64,000 nucleotides of DNA, taken from NCBI GenBank assembly GCA_902612125.1, contig CACMBV010000005.1, positions 1-64,000 on the forward strand, read 5' to 3'. Positions within the stretch are counted from its first letter, which is position 1. Each line of letters begins with the position of its first letter. The notes under the pieces are model-generated. The model saw only the letters and a program-made list of their open reading frames with translations, was not told the DNA's origin and searched no databases. Positions 1 to 8,689 of this stretch are shown one piece after another. The stretch comes from an uncultured Verrucomicrobiota bacterium (lineage in GTDB: Bacteria; Verrucomicrobiota; Verrucomicrobiia; Opitutales; Seribacteraceae). The translations under genes and the position numbers were made by a program.

Positions 1-1
1 T

Positions 2-91
2 CAGCTTTCCAAAGGTTTCCCAACGCGCAAAAAGTCTAAACCTTCTAATTCACAGATTCTCGTTCGTAAAAATGGGCGTCGCATTCAATAA
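2..91 (+). CDS. rplB: 50S ribosomal protein L2, C-terminal fragment (cut by window start)
   Basis: Reading frame 2 gives 29 residues (…SKGFPTRKKSKPSNSQILVRKN…) then TAA at 89-91. The basic TRKKSK…LVRKNGRR tail matches the end of uL2, which binds 23S rRNA near the peptidyl transferase centre and subunit interface. Its place directly before rpsS is the standard S10-operon order. Only the last 29 codons are in the window; it is too short for the ORF track. Confidence 0.85.
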   Translation, partial: QLSKGFPTRKKSKPSNSQILVRKNGRRIQ

Positions 92-100
92 GTTCTGATT

Positions 101-370
101 ATGACAAGATCAATCAAAAAAGGTTTTTATGTTGAGCCAAGCCTCATGAAAAAAGTTGTTACAGCACAAGAAAATGGAGATCGAAAGCCAATCAAAACAT
201 GGTCTCGCAAATCCACTATCACACCAGATTTTGTTGGATTAAATTTTACAGTGCATAATGGAAAAGGATTTTTACCCGTTTATGTAACCGAGAATATGGT
301 TGGTCACAAACTTGGGGAGTTTTCGGCTACTCGTTCCTTCAAATCACACAACCCTCACACTCAGAAATAG
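101..370 (+). CDS. rpsS: 30S ribosomal protein S19
   Basis: An 89-residue protein of normal uS19 length. It binds 16S rRNA in the small-subunit head, next to S13. Diagnostic stretches are the N-terminal SIKKGFYV, the central [24 protein letters not shown] and the basic end TRSFKSHN. The gene lies 9 bp after rplB and 5 bp before rplV in the S10 operon. The ATG at 101 is preceded by an AT-rich stretch (AGTTCTGATT) without a Shine-Dalgarno motif, which is typical of this window. Confidence 0.97.
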   Translation: MTRSIKKGFYVEPSLMKKVVTAQENGDRKPIKTWSRKSTITPDFVGLNFTVHNGKGFLPVYVTENMVGHKLGEFSATRSFKSHNPHTQK

Positions 371-375
371 TTCCC

Positions 376-711
376 ATGGAAGTTAAAGCTTATTCGAAAT
401 ACGCGAGAATTTCTCCTAAAAAGGCCAGGGATGTGTCTCGTCTTTTACCCGGACGAAAAGCTGGAGAAGCCGCATCGCTTCTTAAGTACATCCCGAGGAA
501 AGCCGCCAAGTTGTTAGGCAAGACATTACAATCAGCTATGGCAAATGCTGAGAACAATAATAATCTTAATGCGGATGATCTATACATCAGTGAGGCTATC
601 GTGGAAGAGGGCCCTGCACTGAAGCGCTTCAGGCCATGTGCAAGGGGTTCTGCTCATCCTTACAAAAAGCGCATGAGTCATTTGCGCATAACCCTTAGCG
701 ACGAATTTTAA
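376..711 (+). CDS. rplV: 50S ribosomal protein L22
   Basis: A 111-residue uL22, the protein whose beta-hairpin lines the peptide exit tunnel. It shows YARISPKKARDVSRLLPGRKAGEA at the N-terminus and the C-terminal hairpin region RFRPCARGSAHPYKKRMSHLRITL. Length and order (after rpsS, 2 bp before rpsC) are standard. The start codon overlaps an NcoI-like CCATGG and has no Shine-Dalgarno sequence, so coupling to the preceding gene is likely. Confidence 0.97.
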   Translation: MEVKAYSKYARISPKKARDVSRLLPGRKAGEAASLLKYIPRKAAKLLGKTLQSAMANAENNNNLNADDLYISEAIVEEGPALKRFRPCARGSAHPYKKRMSHLRITLSDEF

Positions 712-713
712 TT

Positions 714-1349
714 ATGGGACAGAAAGTAAATCCAATCGGTTTCAGGCTTGGCGTAAGGCGCAACTGGAGTGCCCGTTGGTATGCCAATAAAAATGACTAT
801 CCAAAGTTCATGGAAGAGGATAACTTAATCCGTGGATTCTTGGATAAGAAACTTCGCTATGCATCCGTTCCTAGAATTGTGATTGAGCGAGCCTCTACCC
901 GAACTCGAGTAACTATTTGGACTGCCCGTCCCGGAATTGTCATTGGAAGAAAGGGACAGGAACTTGATTCGCTCAAGGATTCATTGAACAAAACGGTTGG
1001 GAAGGACATTCGCTTGGAAATTCAAGAAATTAAAAAACCTGATCTCATTGCGTCATTGGTTGCTGAAAATGTGGCGCTTCAACTTGAACGAAGAATCGCA
1101 TTTAGACGGGCTATGAAAAAAGCAGTCCAAACTACCATGTCTATGGGGGCTGAAGGGATTCGAATTCAGTGTGCCGGTAGACTTGCCGGAGCTGACATTG
1201 CACGCACTGAACAATTGAGGGAAGGTCGTGTCCCTCTCCATACGCTCCGAGAAAATATTGATTACGGGTTAGTTGAGGCAAACACAGTTTATGGAATCAT
1301 TGGAATCAAATGTTGGATTTGCCTAAAAGAAGAGGACAAACTTTTTTAA
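714..1349 (+). CDS. rpsC: 30S ribosomal protein S3
   Basis: A 211-residue uS3, part of the mRNA entry channel and its helicase activity. It starts with the conserved MGQKVNPIGFRLGVRRNW. The type II KH domain has its GxxG loop in RPGIVIGRKGQELDSL around residues 75-90, and the C-terminal domain has GRLAGADIARTEQLREGRVPLHTLRENIDYG. The last residues (GIKCWICLKEEDKLF) diverge from the usual VWIYKGE ending but keep its position. It sits between rplV and rplP as expected. Confidence 0.97.
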   Translation: MGQKVNPIGFRLGVRRNWSARWYANKNDYPKFMEEDNLIRGFLDKKLRYASVPRIVIERASTRTRVTIWTARPGIVIGRKGQELDSLKDSLNKTVGKDIRLEIQEIKKPDLIASLVAENVALQLERRIAFRRAMKKAVQTTMSMGAEGIRIQCAGRLAGADIARTEQLREGRVPLHTLRENIDYGLVEANTVYGIIGIKCWICLKEEDKLF

Positions 1350-1363
1350 TAGACTTTTAAGCC

Positions 1364-1786
1364 ATGCCTAAATTATTACCGTCAAGAACCAAGTACAGAA
1401 AAGTCCACAAAGGTCGGGTGCGCGGGGTTGCATCTCGCGGAAACTTCGTTTCTTTCGGGGAATTTGGCATCCAGTCTTTGTCAAGGGGAAGAATGACCTC
1501 CAATCAAATTGAGGCTGCCCGGGTAGCCATCAACCGTCATCTCAAGAGAAAAGGAAAGGTTTGGATCAGAGTTTTCCCTCATAAACCCGTTACCAAAAAA
1601 CCGGCGGAAACAAGACAAGGTAAGGGTAAGGGACCGGTCGACCATTGGGTAGCGGTTATCAAACCCGGTCATGTGCTTTTTGAAATTGCAGGATGTTCCC
1701 TAACCTTAGCAAGAGAAGCACTCGGATTAGCCGATGCGAAACTTCCGTTTCGATGTCGTCTCGTCACTCGTCAAACATCATATTAG
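1364..1786 (+). CDS. rplP: 50S ribosomal protein L16
   Basis: A 140-residue uL16, located near the A site and needed for late 50S assembly. The N-terminus [27 protein letters not shown], the central [22 protein letters not shown] and the C-terminal [23 protein letters not shown] are diagnostic. The gene lies 14 bp after rpsC and ends 7 bp before the chosen rpmC start. A longer ORF in another frame overlaps its 3' end but is only the upstream extension of rpmC. Confidence 0.97.
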   Translation: MPKLLPSRTKYRKVHKGRVRGVASRGNFVSFGEFGIQSLSRGRMTSNQIEAARVAINRHLKRKGKVWIRVFPHKPVTKKPAETRQGKGKGPVDHWVAVIKPGHVLFEIAGCSLTLAREALGLADAKLPFRCRLVTRQTSY

Positions 1787-1793
1787 CCAAACC

Positions 1794-2009
1794 ATGAAGA
1801 TGTCAGAAATTAAAGATCTATCATTGCCTGAACTAAATAAGAAATTACGCGAACTGGGTGACGAACTATTGAAACTTCAAGTGCGCAAACAGACCGGGCA
1901 AGTTGAACGACCCCACATTATTAAACAAACTCGGCGTACACGGGCCAGAATATTGACCATGATAAAGCAACTTAACCAAGCATCTTCAAACATGCATAAT
2001 CTTCTATGA
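1794..2009 (+). CDS. rpmC: 50S ribosomal protein L29
   Basis: A 71-residue uL29, which lies beside the exit tunnel and contacts chaperones and SRP. The core is MSEIKDLSLPELNKKLRELGDELLKLQVRKQTGQVE followed by a basic helix RTRARILTMIKQ. The ORF-track version starts inside rplP; I place the start at the ATG at 1794 (or MSEI at 1800) because the upstream 20 residues are not L29-like. Its stop overlaps the rpsQ start as ATGA. Confidence 0.93.
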   Translation: MKMSEIKDLSLPELNKKLRELGDELLKLQVRKQTGQVERPHIIKQTRRTRARILTMIKQLNQASSNMHNLL

Positions 2010-2278
2010 CAAAGGAAACAGAAAGGAATAATCGTAAGGAACTCATCGGGGTTGTCAGGTCAAAAACGGGAGACAAGTCCGTCAAGGTTGTTTATGAATA
2101 TAAGATCCCTCACCCTCTTTACAAAAAAGAGATACGTAGAAAGACGACAGTTCATGTGCATGATTCCAAAAATGATTCTAATGTTGGTGATAAAGTTAGA
2201 ATTATGGCAACAAGACCAGTCAGTAAGCTAAAACGCTGGAGAATCATAAAAGTCTTGGAAAAAGCTCCAACCGTCTAA
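2006..2278 (+). CDS. rpsQ: 30S ribosomal protein S17
   Basis: A 90-residue uS17, an early-assembling OB-fold protein of the 30S body. Visible features are LIGVVRSKTGDKSVKVVYEYKIPHPLYKKEIRRKTTVHVHDSKNDSNVGDKVRIMATRPVSKLKRWRIIKV, matching the family from end to end. The start overlaps the rpmC stop (ATGA), suggesting translational coupling; rplN follows after 6 bp. Confidence 0.97.
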   Translation: MTKETERNNRKELIGVVRSKTGDKSVKVVYEYKIPHPLYKKEIRRKTTVHVHDSKNDSNVGDKVRIMATRPVSKLKRWRIIKVLEKAPTV

Positions 2279-2284
2279 TTCGAA

Positions 2285-2647
2285 ATGATACAACTATTAA
2301 GTAGACTAGAAGTCGCGGACAATACAGGTGCTAAAAAGGTTCGCATGATAAGAAGGATCGGGCAAAATAAAAAAACCGCTTCAGTTGGAGATATTATAGT
2401 CTGTCATGTCAAGGAAAGTTCAACCGAAGCTTCCGTTAAAAAAGGGACGGTATGCAGAGCCGTGGTAGTGCGTACAAAATCCGCTTTGCGCAGAGTGGAC
2501 GGCAGCTATCTACGTTTTGATGAGAATGCAGTTGTGATCGTCAACAATGATGGCACCCCTAAAGGCACTCGTATTTTTGGACCGGTTGCCCGGGAGTTGC
2601 GTCAAAAATACATGAAAATTATTTCACTTGCGCCAGAGGTCTTATAA
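2285..2647 (+). CDS. rplN: 50S ribosomal protein L14
   Basis: A 120-residue uL14 at the subunit interface. It starts [26 protein letters not shown] and contains [13 protein letters not shown] and [45 protein letters not shown], the conserved RNA-binding core, ending SLAPEVL. Length is normal. It is separated from rplX by a single base, so the two are probably translated in a coupled fashion. Confidence 0.97.
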   Translation: MIQLLSRLEVADNTGAKKVRMIRRIGQNKKTASVGDIIVCHVKESSTEASVKKGTVCRAVVVRTKSALRRVDGSYLRFDENAVVIVNNDGTPKGTRIFGPVARELRQKYMKIISLAPEVL

Positions 2648-2648
2648 A

Positions 2649-2870
2649 ATGGCCACTAAACTTAGAAAAGGTGACGAGGTTGTTGTTATTACAGGTGATG
2701 ACAAAGGCAATAAAGGTAAAATCTTACAAGTACTTCGCGAAAAAAATCGAGTGCTGGTTGAAGGCATCAATTTGTCCAAGAAGCATGAACGGAAAACCCA
2801 GGACAATCCGCAAGGTGCGATCGTTGAAAGAGAAGCCTCCATTCACTACTCCAATGTAAAAAAAATCTAG
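2649..2870 (+). CDS. rplX: 50S ribosomal protein L24
   Basis: A 73-residue uL24, an assembly initiator with a KOW motif ([25 protein letters not shown]) and the following [34 protein letters not shown]. The ORF-track entry begins seven codons earlier, inside rplN; the ATG at 2649 giving [11 protein letters not shown] is preferred. The protein lacks the longer C-terminal extension seen in many bacteria, so it is at the short end of the family. Confidence 0.95.
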   Translation: MATKLRKGDEVVVITGDDKGNKGKILQVLREKNRVLVEGINLSKKHERKTQDNPQGAIVEREASIHYSNVKKI

Positions 2871-2885
2871 CATTCAACCACCACG

Positions 2886-3452
2886 ATGAGAATACCAGTA
2901 TTAAAAAACACCTACTTAAATGAAGTGGTGCCCGCTTTATTTAAATCCTTAGGGTACACGAATATTCATCAAGTACCCAAAATTGAAAAAGTTGTGATTA
3001 ATAGTTCATTCGGTGCAGAAATGGACAAAAACGGAGTGGAAGAGCTAAGAAAGGACATCGCTTCTTTAGCCGGACAGGCTCCAGTAGTCGCAAAAGCCAA
3101 AATGAGTGTCTCAAATTTTAAGCTCAGGCAAGGCATGCCTGTCGGAATAAAGGTCACCCTGCGGGGAAACCACATGTGGGATTTTCTGCTTCGACTTATT
3201 GCAATAGCCTTACCAAACATTCGAGACTTTAGAGGAGTGCCCACAAAACTGGATGGACAGGGAAACTACACTTTGGGCATCGTTGACCATAGTATATTCC
3301 CCGAAATAAATGTTGAACGTCAAAGAGTCAACACAGGTATGGACATATCGATTGTTACCTCCGCTTCTTCTGACCAAGAGGGCATGGAACTTTTAAAATT
3401 ACTTGGGGTTCCTTTCCGCAAGGACTCAAGCGAACAAGCCGCAGCCGCGTAA
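2886..3452 (+). CDS. rplE: 50S ribosomal protein L5
   Basis: A 188-residue uL5, which binds 5S rRNA and contacts the P-site tRNA. Motifs include IEKVVINSSFGAE, GQAPVVAKAKMSVSNFKLRQGMPVGIKVTLRG, ALPNIRDFRGVPTKLDGQGNYTLGIVDHSIFPEI and the C-terminal TGMDISIVTSASSDQEGMELLKLLGVPF. A short SSEQAAAA tail follows the fold. The spc-operon position between rplX and rpsN is standard. Confidence 0.97.
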   Translation: MRIPVLKNTYLNEVVPALFKSLGYTNIHQVPKIEKVVINSSFGAEMDKNGVEELRKDIASLAGQAPVVAKAKMSVSNFKLRQGMPVGIKVTLRGNHMWDFLLRLIAIALPNIRDFRGVPTKLDGQGNYTLGIVDHSIFPEINVERQRVNTGMDISIVTSASSDQEGMELLKLLGVPFRKDSSEQAAAA

Positions 3453-3464
3453 CCAAAATTTGTT

Positions 3465-3770
3465 ATGGCAAAAAAATCAGTAACTTACCGAAACAAGAAA
3501 AGAGAGCGATTAGTTGCTCGTTATGCTTCTAAAAGAGCAGAACTTAAAAAGATTTTAGCTGCTCCTGATACAAGCGAGGAAGACTTTTACAATGCCCAGG
3601 CCAAGTTGGACAAGCTCCCTAAAAATTCTTCACAAGTTAGACTTGTGAAAAGGTGTTCATTGACCGGTCGTCCACGTGCAACGATCCGTAAATTTGGACT
3701 TTCAAGAATAACTTTTAGAGAACTCGCCTTACAGGGCAAAATGCCCGGGATAATCAAATCCTCTTGGTAG
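3465..3770 (+). CDS. rpsN: 30S ribosomal protein S14, long zinc-free form
   Basis: A 101-residue uS14. It begins [31 protein letters not shown] and ends with the rRNA-binding [38 protein letters not shown]. This is the longer C-minus form: the two CxxC zinc-knuckle pairs of the short 61-residue form are absent, with one Cys left (KRCSLTGR). It lies between rplE and rpsH. Zinc independence is a family inference. Confidence 0.96.
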   Translation: MAKKSVTYRNKKRERLVARYASKRAELKKILAAPDTSEEDFYNAQAKLDKLPKNSSQVRLVKRCSLTGRPRATIRKFGLSRITFRELALQGKMPGIIKSSW

Positions 3771-3792
3771 GAACTACATATATAAATATACC

Positions 3793-4191
3793 ATGGCCGT
3801 ACATGACACAATAGGTGATTTTATTACTGTAATTCGAAATGCAGGCAGTGCTGGCAAAGCATCCTGTCAGTATCCCCATTCTAATCTAAGGGCGGGTATT
3901 GCGAGTATCCTTCGTGATCGTGGGTTCGTCGAGAAAGTTTCAGAAATCAACAGAAATTCTGGAATCAAGCATTTGGAGATCGAACTAAAGTATGTCAATG
4001 GAGAGCATGCAATCCGTGGTCTTTCTCGGATTAGTAAGCCTGGCAGACGATCCTATTGTGGTTACCGGGATATACCCAGAACCCTTGGCGGGCTTGGTAT
4101 ATCAATACTAAGTACACCTCAGGGAATTATGGATGATAAATCAGCTCGAAAGAACAAGCTAGGCGGAGAGTTACTTTGCAGTGTTTGGTAA
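3793..4191 (+). CDS. rpsH: 30S ribosomal protein S8
   Basis: A 132-residue uS8, a central-domain assembly protein and, in E. coli, the translational repressor of the spc operon. N-terminus VHDTIGDFITVIRNAGSAGKA and C-terminus GLGISILSTPQGIMDDKSARKNKLGGELLCSVW match the family. Upstream is an AT-rich leader (ATATATAAATATACC) without a Shine-Dalgarno. rplF follows after 9 bp. Confidence 0.97.
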   Translation: MAVHDTIGDFITVIRNAGSAGKASCQYPHSNLRAGIASILRDRGFVEKVSEINRNSGIKHLEIELKYVNGEHAIRGLSRISKPGRRSYCGYRDIPRTLGGLGISILSTPQGIMDDKSARKNKLGGELLCSVW

Positions 4192-4200
4192 AAATTTAAA

Positions 4201-4737
4201 ATGAGTAGAATTGGAAAATTACCGATCGAGATACCAACTGGTGTTAGCGTAAGTGTCGAGAACCATATGGTATCTGTAAAAGGACCAAAAGGGGAACTTA
4301 CCCAAAGAGTTTCGTCCCTTATTAGCGTAAACATCGAAGAGAAGATTGTTTCAGTTGCTCAACTTGAAAAAACCCGCGAAGCTAAAGCTATCTACGGTAC
4401 AACCCGCTCCTTGATCGCCAATATGCTTCAAGGAGTATCCCAGAATTTTTCCAAAGATCTTTTGATAGAGGGCGTAGGCTTCAGGGCAACTGTCAAAGGA
4501 AAAGTCATCGACCTTGAACTCGGCTATTCGCATCCGATTGATCACCCCATCCCAGAAGGGGTGATGGTTACTGTCGCCGATAATGTCAAAATTCATATTG
4601 AAGGTCCAGACAAGCAGAAGGTTGGTCAACTCGCTGCAGAAATTAAAAACTATTATCCAGCCGAACCTTACAAAGGAAAGGGTGTTCGAATTGTCGGTGA
4701 ATATGTCCGCAGAAAAGAAGGTAAGAAGTCCGCATAA
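4201..4737 (+). CDS. rplF: 50S ribosomal protein L6
   Basis: A 178-residue uL6, two repeated alpha/beta domains near the sarcin-ricin loop. It starts MSRIGKLPIEIPTGVSVSVENHMVSVKGPKGELTQ and carries the second-domain signature VKIHIEGPDKQKVGQLAAEIKNYYPAEPYKGKGVRIVGEYVRRKEGKK. Length and place in the spc operon are standard. Confidence 0.97.
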   Translation: MSRIGKLPIEIPTGVSVSVENHMVSVKGPKGELTQRVSSLISVNIEEKIVSVAQLEKTREAKAIYGTTRSLIANMLQGVSQNFSKDLLIEGVGFRATVKGKVIDLELGYSHPIDHPIPEGVMVTVADNVKIHIEGPDKQKVGQLAAEIKNYYPAEPYKGKGVRIVGEYVRRKEGKKSA

Positions 4738-4750
4738 TAAAATTCTAAAA

Positions 4751-5107
4751 ATGAAATTAGCTAAAAAAAGAGAGCTTGCCCAAAAGCGAAGGTGGAGAAT
4801 TAGAAAAAAAGTTTATGGCACAAAAGGCAGGCCTCGGGTTACAGTATGTTTTACTAATAAAAATATTCATGCTCAGTGCATTGATGATGAAAATGGTCAT
4901 ACACTCAATGCGTTATCTACGAATAATCCTGATTATAAAGACCTATTACCCAACATTGATGGGGCAACCAAACTAGGTGATGCATTTGGAGACATTCTTT
5001 CTAAACATGGAGTAAATACTATCGTTTTTGATCGTGCAGGACGCAAATATCATGGGTCAATCAAGGCCTTTGCTGAGTCCCTTCGCTCCAAAAAAATAAA
5101 ATTTTAA
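4751..5107 (+). CDS. rplR: 50S ribosomal protein L18
   Basis: A 118-residue uL18 that binds 5S rRNA with L5. The basic N-terminus KLAKKRELAQKRRWRIRKKVYGTKGRPRVTVCFTNKNIHAQCIDD and the end TIVFDRAGRKYHGSIKAFAESLR are typical. The ORF-track version extends 56 codons back into rplF; those residues do not resemble L18, so I use the ATG at 4751. The gap to rpsE is one base. Confidence 0.95.
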   Translation: MKLAKKRELAQKRRWRIRKKVYGTKGRPRVTVCFTNKNIHAQCIDDENGHTLNALSTNNPDYKDLLPNIDGATKLGDAFGDILSKHGVNTIVFDRAGRKYHGSIKAFAESLRSKKIKF

Positions 5108-5108
5108 T

Positions 5109-5684
5109 ATGAAAAAGCCTCACCATAAAACAACAAAAGAAGCAATTGAAGACAACGAGCCCGAACTTTTTGAGAAAGTTGTTCACATCAACCGATGTGC
5201 AAAAGTGGTTAAAGGGGGAAGAAGGTTTAGTTTCGCTGCACTAGTTGTCGTTGGGGATCAGGAGGGAAATGTTGGTTTCGGTTATGGTAAAGCTCAAATG
5301 GTTCCGGACGCCATTCGTAAGGGTACGGATCAGGCTAAAAAGGCTATTTGCCATGTTTCTATCTCAGGTGATACCCTACCTCATCCAGTACTTGGAACAC
5401 ACGATGGTGGAAAAGTTATGCTTAGACCAGCAAGAAAGGGGACAGGAATTATAGCCGGTGGTGGTGTTCGAGCCGTGCTAGAAGCAGCCGGTGTGAAAAA
5501 TGTTCTCTCCAAATCTCTAGGCTCTAACAACCAACTCTCAGTAGTATCAGCTACTCTCGATGGCCTCTTACAACTTCGGACGGCAAGTCAAATCTCTGAA
5601 ATCAGGGGGGAAACAGTTTTTGGTCCAACTTTCACCGATAATCAGTCTCAGGTCCAACCTTCGATAGAAGCAAAATCAGAATAA
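5109..5684 (+). CDS. rpsE: 30S ribosomal protein S5
   Basis: A 191-residue uS5, involved in decoding fidelity and mRNA entry. The dsRBD-like N-domain has VVHINRCAKVVKGGRRFSFAALVVVGDQEGNVGFGYGKA, and the C-domain has GTGIIAGGGVRAVLEAAGVKNVLSKSLGSNNQLSVVSATLDGL. A polar tail follows. It is followed directly by rplO; the usual rpmD (L30) gene between them is absent. Confidence 0.97.
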   Translation: MKKPHHKTTKEAIEDNEPELFEKVVHINRCAKVVKGGRRFSFAALVVVGDQEGNVGFGYGKAQMVPDAIRKGTDQAKKAICHVSISGDTLPHPVLGTHDGGKVMLRPARKGTGIIAGGGVRAVLEAAGVKNVLSKSLGSNNQLSVVSATLDGLLQLRTASQISEIRGETVFGPTFTDNQSQVQPSIEAKSE

Positions 5685-5701
5685 TTTCAACTTTTATTAG
5701 A

Positions 5702-6136
5702 ATGAAAGAATCCAATTTACCAAAAGGTCCTAATCGAGAGAAAAAGCGACTCGGTCGTGGCGAGGGTAATGGTCACGGCAAGACATGCTGTCGTGGTCAC
5801 AAAGGTGCGGGAGCCCGCTCAGGCTATTCCTTACATCCCGGATTTGAGGGTGGCCAAATGCCCTTATTCCGCAAACTTCCGCAAAGAGGCTTCAGTCAAG
5901 CTAGGTTTAGAAAACCATGTTCGATCGTTAATTTATCAGACTTGGAAAAAATCAGCGGTGAAGTTGTGAATGCCGATTCACTAAAAGCCGCTGGTCTTGT
6001 TCGCCAAAACTCCAAAAAAATCAAACTTTTAGGCGATGGCGAAATAAACAAGTCTTTTACTGTAGATGTAGATCTCATTTCATTTTCCGCAAAAGCTAAA
6101 ATTGAGGCAGCCGGCGGTAAAATTCAAAATAAGTAA
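5702..6136 (+). CDS. rplO: 50S ribosomal protein L15
   Basis: A 144-residue uL15. The glycine- and arginine-rich N-terminus (KRLGRGEGNGHGKTCCRGHKGAGARSG) that threads into 23S rRNA is clear, followed by FEGGQMPLFRKLPQRGF and the globular end VDVDLISFSAKAKIEAAGGKIQ. It sits between rpsE and secY as in most bacteria. No Shine-Dalgarno is visible at the ATG at 5702. Confidence 0.97.
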   Translation: MKESNLPKGPNREKKRLGRGEGNGHGKTCCRGHKGAGARSGYSLHPGFEGGQMPLFRKLPQRGFSQARFRKPCSIVNLSDLEKISGEVVNADSLKAAGLVRQNSKKIKLLGDGEINKSFTVDVDLISFSAKAKIEAAGGKIQNK

Positions 6137-6156
6137 TTTTTTCATTTTACTGTCTT

Positions 6157-7707
6157 ATGTTTTCAGCCTTTACCAACTCTTTGAAAATACCTGAACTAAG
6201 GCAGAAGATTTTCTTCACACTGGCCTTGCTTTTCATTGCTAGAGTAGGAGCTAACATCCCATTGCCAGGGGTGGATCCGGCACCAATTAAAGAGTTTTTC
6301 GAGCTGCGGGAATCCACCCGTAGTGAGACTGAGGGTAATGACATACTTGGATTTTATAATATGTTTACAGGTGGTGCCTTGCTCAATGGTGCCTTATTCG
6401 CCCTTGGCATTATGCCCTACATTAGTGCATCCATTATTATGCAACTCATGGGAGCAGTCTTTCCAACACTCGCAAGACTTCAACAAGAGGGTGAGCCTGG
6501 TAGGCAGAAAATTTCACAATATACACGTTATCTGACGATTTTCATTTGTTTAGTTCAAGGTGGTCTGCTCGCTGTGGCTCTGCGGGATAGTCCTGGAAGT
6601 CTCATTCAAGGATTCAATCCATCTGAGATAGGGCTTGATGGTAATCCTCTGGGACCAATAGTCATTGCTAGTTCGCCTACTCTCTTTTTATTCAATACAA
6701 TCATCTTCTTAACCACAGGTTCCCTGATCCTGATGTGGCTAGGTGAACAGATTACTCAACGAGGTATTGGGAATGGAATTTCCTTATTGATTACAGTGGG
6801 CATCCTGGCTGATTTGCCTAAAGCTTTATCCGATGCCTACGCTCTTATCTTCCTTGCTCCTGACGGTGACAATCTCGTGATCCTTAAAGGATTTTTAATG
6901 GTTGGGTTGTTTTTGATTGTAGTAGCGGGTATTGTTGCGGTAACCCAAGCCCAAAGAAAAATTCCCGTTCAGTACGCCAAGCGGATGGTCGGAAGAAAAG
7001 TATTTGGTGGGCAAAGTTCATTTCTTCCGTTGAAGGTTAATTACGCTGGGGTTATGCCGGTGATTTTTGCAAGTGCCATTCTGATGTTCCCTGCACAATT
7101 ACTCAGGACTTTTGGTGCGGCTTTTGAACAAGACTGGGCAATTGACTTGGCCAATGTCTTTGCAAGTAGAGGTTGGTTTTATTATCTTGTTTATGGTGGT
7201 TTAATTTTGGTTTTTAGTTACTTTTGGGTCTCGATTATGTTTAAGCCCGTTCAGATCGCGGATGATTTGAAAAAAAATGGTGGATATGTCCCAGGCGTTA
7301 GACCAGGAGAACATACAGCCAAGTTTCTCGATTTTGTTATGACTAGACTTACCCTTGCTGGAGCAATATTTTTGACCGTGATTGCGGTATTTCCAGATTT
7401 TATATTCAAAACCGCCAATGTTTCTTATAATGTTGCTACCTTTTTTGGCGGAACCGGAATGCTCATTATCGTTGGCGTAGTGCTTGACACAATGAGACAG
7501 GTTGAAACCTTTTTACTACAAAGGCATTACGATGGCTTTCTTCGTAAAGGTCGTATTAAGGGTAGATCCACCAACACTGGTCAGGGGATCGAGTCCCTCG
7601 AATTAAAAGATTTTGAAGCCCAGTGGCGTCCACTTCTTCTTATTTCCACTGCTTTATTTGCCCTTGGGTTTCTCAGTCTGGCAATCAAAAATTTCGTTTT
7701 AAACTAG
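6157..7707 (+). CDS. secY: Preprotein translocase subunit SecY
   Basis: A 516-residue channel subunit of the SecYEG translocon with about ten membrane segments. Recognisable stretches are [36 protein letters not shown] (TM1), the plug and TM2b region [53 protein letters not shown], and the cytoplasmic loop [15 protein letters not shown]. It is longer than E. coli SecY (443 residues), mainly through extra loops near residues 45-62 and 145-175 and a longer C-terminal part. It is the last gene of the spc block; rpmJ, infA and map do not follow. Confidence 0.97.
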   Translation: MFSAFTNSLKIPELRQKIFFTLALLFIARVGANIPLPGVDPAPIKEFFELRESTRSETEGNDILGFYNMFTGGALLNGALFALGIMPYISASIIMQLMGAVFPTLARLQQEGEPGRQKISQYTRYLTIFICLVQGGLLAVALRDSPGSLIQGFNPSEIGLDGNPLGPIVIASSPTLFLFNTIIFLTTGSLILMWLGEQITQRGIGNGISLLITVGILADLPKALSDAYALIFLAPDGDNLVILKGFLMVGLFLIVVAGIVAVTQAQRKIPVQYAKRMVGRKVFGGQSSFLPLKVNYAGVMPVIFASAILMFPAQLLRTFGAAFEQDWAIDLANVFASRGWFYYLVYGGLILVFSYFWVSIMFKPVQIADDLKKNGGYVPGVRPGEHTAKFLDFVMTRLTLAGAIFLTVIAVFPDFIFKTANVSYNVATFFGGTGMLIIVGVVLDTMRQVETFLLQRHYDGFLRKGRIKGRSTNTGQGIESLELKDFEAQWRPLLLISTALFALGFLSLAIKNFVLN

Positions 7708-7720
7708 GAGAAGCATTATT

Positions 7721-8095
7721 ATGGCAAGATTATTAGGCGTAGACATACCAAATCGCAAAAAAGTTGGGTATTCCCTCCGTTATATTTATGGAGTTGGACC
7801 CACCCGTGCAAAAGAAATTTTAGATGCCGTTGAAATAGACTCCAACCGCAGAACCCAGGATCTCACAGAACAGGAATTAAGCCTTATCACTAACTACATT
7901 ATTGATAATAAAATCATGGTTGAAGGTGATCTTAGAAGGGCTATAACAAATAATCTCAAAAGACTTCAAAGCATTCGCTGCTACCGTGGTTTGCGGCATC
8001 AGCGTGGATTACCGGTAAGAGGACAAAGAACGATTACTAATGCTCGTACTCGTAAAGGTGGACGGAAAACCGTAGGCGTAGTCAGAAAAAGCTAA
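7721..8095 (+). CDS. rpsM: 30S ribosomal protein S13
   Basis: A 124-residue uS13 of the 30S head, contacting P-site tRNA and bridging to the 50S. It begins [34 protein letters not shown] and ends with the basic [35 protein letters not shown]. Unlike most genes here it has a plausible Shine-Dalgarno (TAGGAGAAG) upstream of the ATG. It opens the alpha block rpsM-rpsK-rpsD-rpoA-rplQ. Confidence 0.97.
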   Translation: MARLLGVDIPNRKKVGYSLRYIYGVGPTRAKEILDAVEIDSNRRTQDLTEQELSLITNYIIDNKIMVEGDLRRAITNNLKRLQSIRCYRGLRHQRGLPVRGQRTITNARTRKGGRKTVGVVRKS

Positions 8096-8103
8096 TTTAT
8101 ATT

Positions 8104-8661
8104 ATGAGTGAAGATAACACTAAGGAAGAGGAACAAAAATTAGAAGAGACTAGTACTTCTGGAGAGCATAAAGCAGTAGAAACAAAACAAAAAGAGGTTG
8201 CAGATTTCACGAGTCCGGCGGAAAAAACGCCCGAGAAAAAGGAAGAGACTGCAGCTGACCTACTTGGTGCCAACATTGAGCAAGTAAAAGTTCGTAAAGC
8301 GAAGGGTAGCAAAAATATTTCGACTGGTATTTGTTTTATTGTCGCAACATTCAACAATACAAAAGTTTCCTTTTCCGACATAAAAGGAAATGTGATATCT
8401 TGGTCAAGCTCGGGAAAGTGTAATTTTCGTGGATCCAGAAAATCTACTGCCTATGCTGCGCAAGTAGTTACGCAAGATGCAGGTAAAGCTGCGATGTCCC
8501 ATGGTATGAAAGAAGTGATTGTTAAAGTTAAAGGTCCTGGAATGGGAAGAGATTCTGCAATTCGTGCCTTACAGAGCTTAGGATTCACGGTATCTACCAT
8601 AATAGATGTTACCCCAGTTCCTCATAACGGTTGCCGTCCGCCTAAGCGCAGAAGAGTCTAA
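8104..8661 (+). CDS. rpsK: 30S ribosomal protein S11 with N-terminal charged extension
   Basis: A 185-residue protein against about 129 for ordinary uS11. The S11 core runs from about residue 62 ([30 protein letters not shown]…), with [26 protein letters not shown] and ending in the conserved [10 protein letters not shown]. The first roughly 60 residues ([23 protein letters not shown]…) are Glu/Lys/Thr-rich, low-complexity and probably disordered. There is no ATG near the core start in the sequence, so the long start at 8104, 8 bp after rpsM, is the only ATG option seen. S11 helps form the platform and mRNA exit site. Confidence 0.94.
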   Translation: MSEDNTKEEEQKLEETSTSGEHKAVETKQKEVADFTSPAEKTPEKKEETAADLLGANIEQVKVRKAKGSKNISTGICFIVATFNNTKVSFSDIKGNVISWSSSGKCNFRGSRKSTAYAAQVVTQDAGKAAMSHGMKEVIVKVKGPGMGRDSAIRALQSLGFTVSTIIDVTPVPHNGCRPPKRRRV

Positions 8662-8689
8662 AATCCTTATTTTGTAATCATCATATATT

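Noticed and set aside
4583-4750. N-terminal extension of the rplR ORF
   Set aside because: It is the shadow of rplF in another frame; the L18 family starts at MKLAKKREL.
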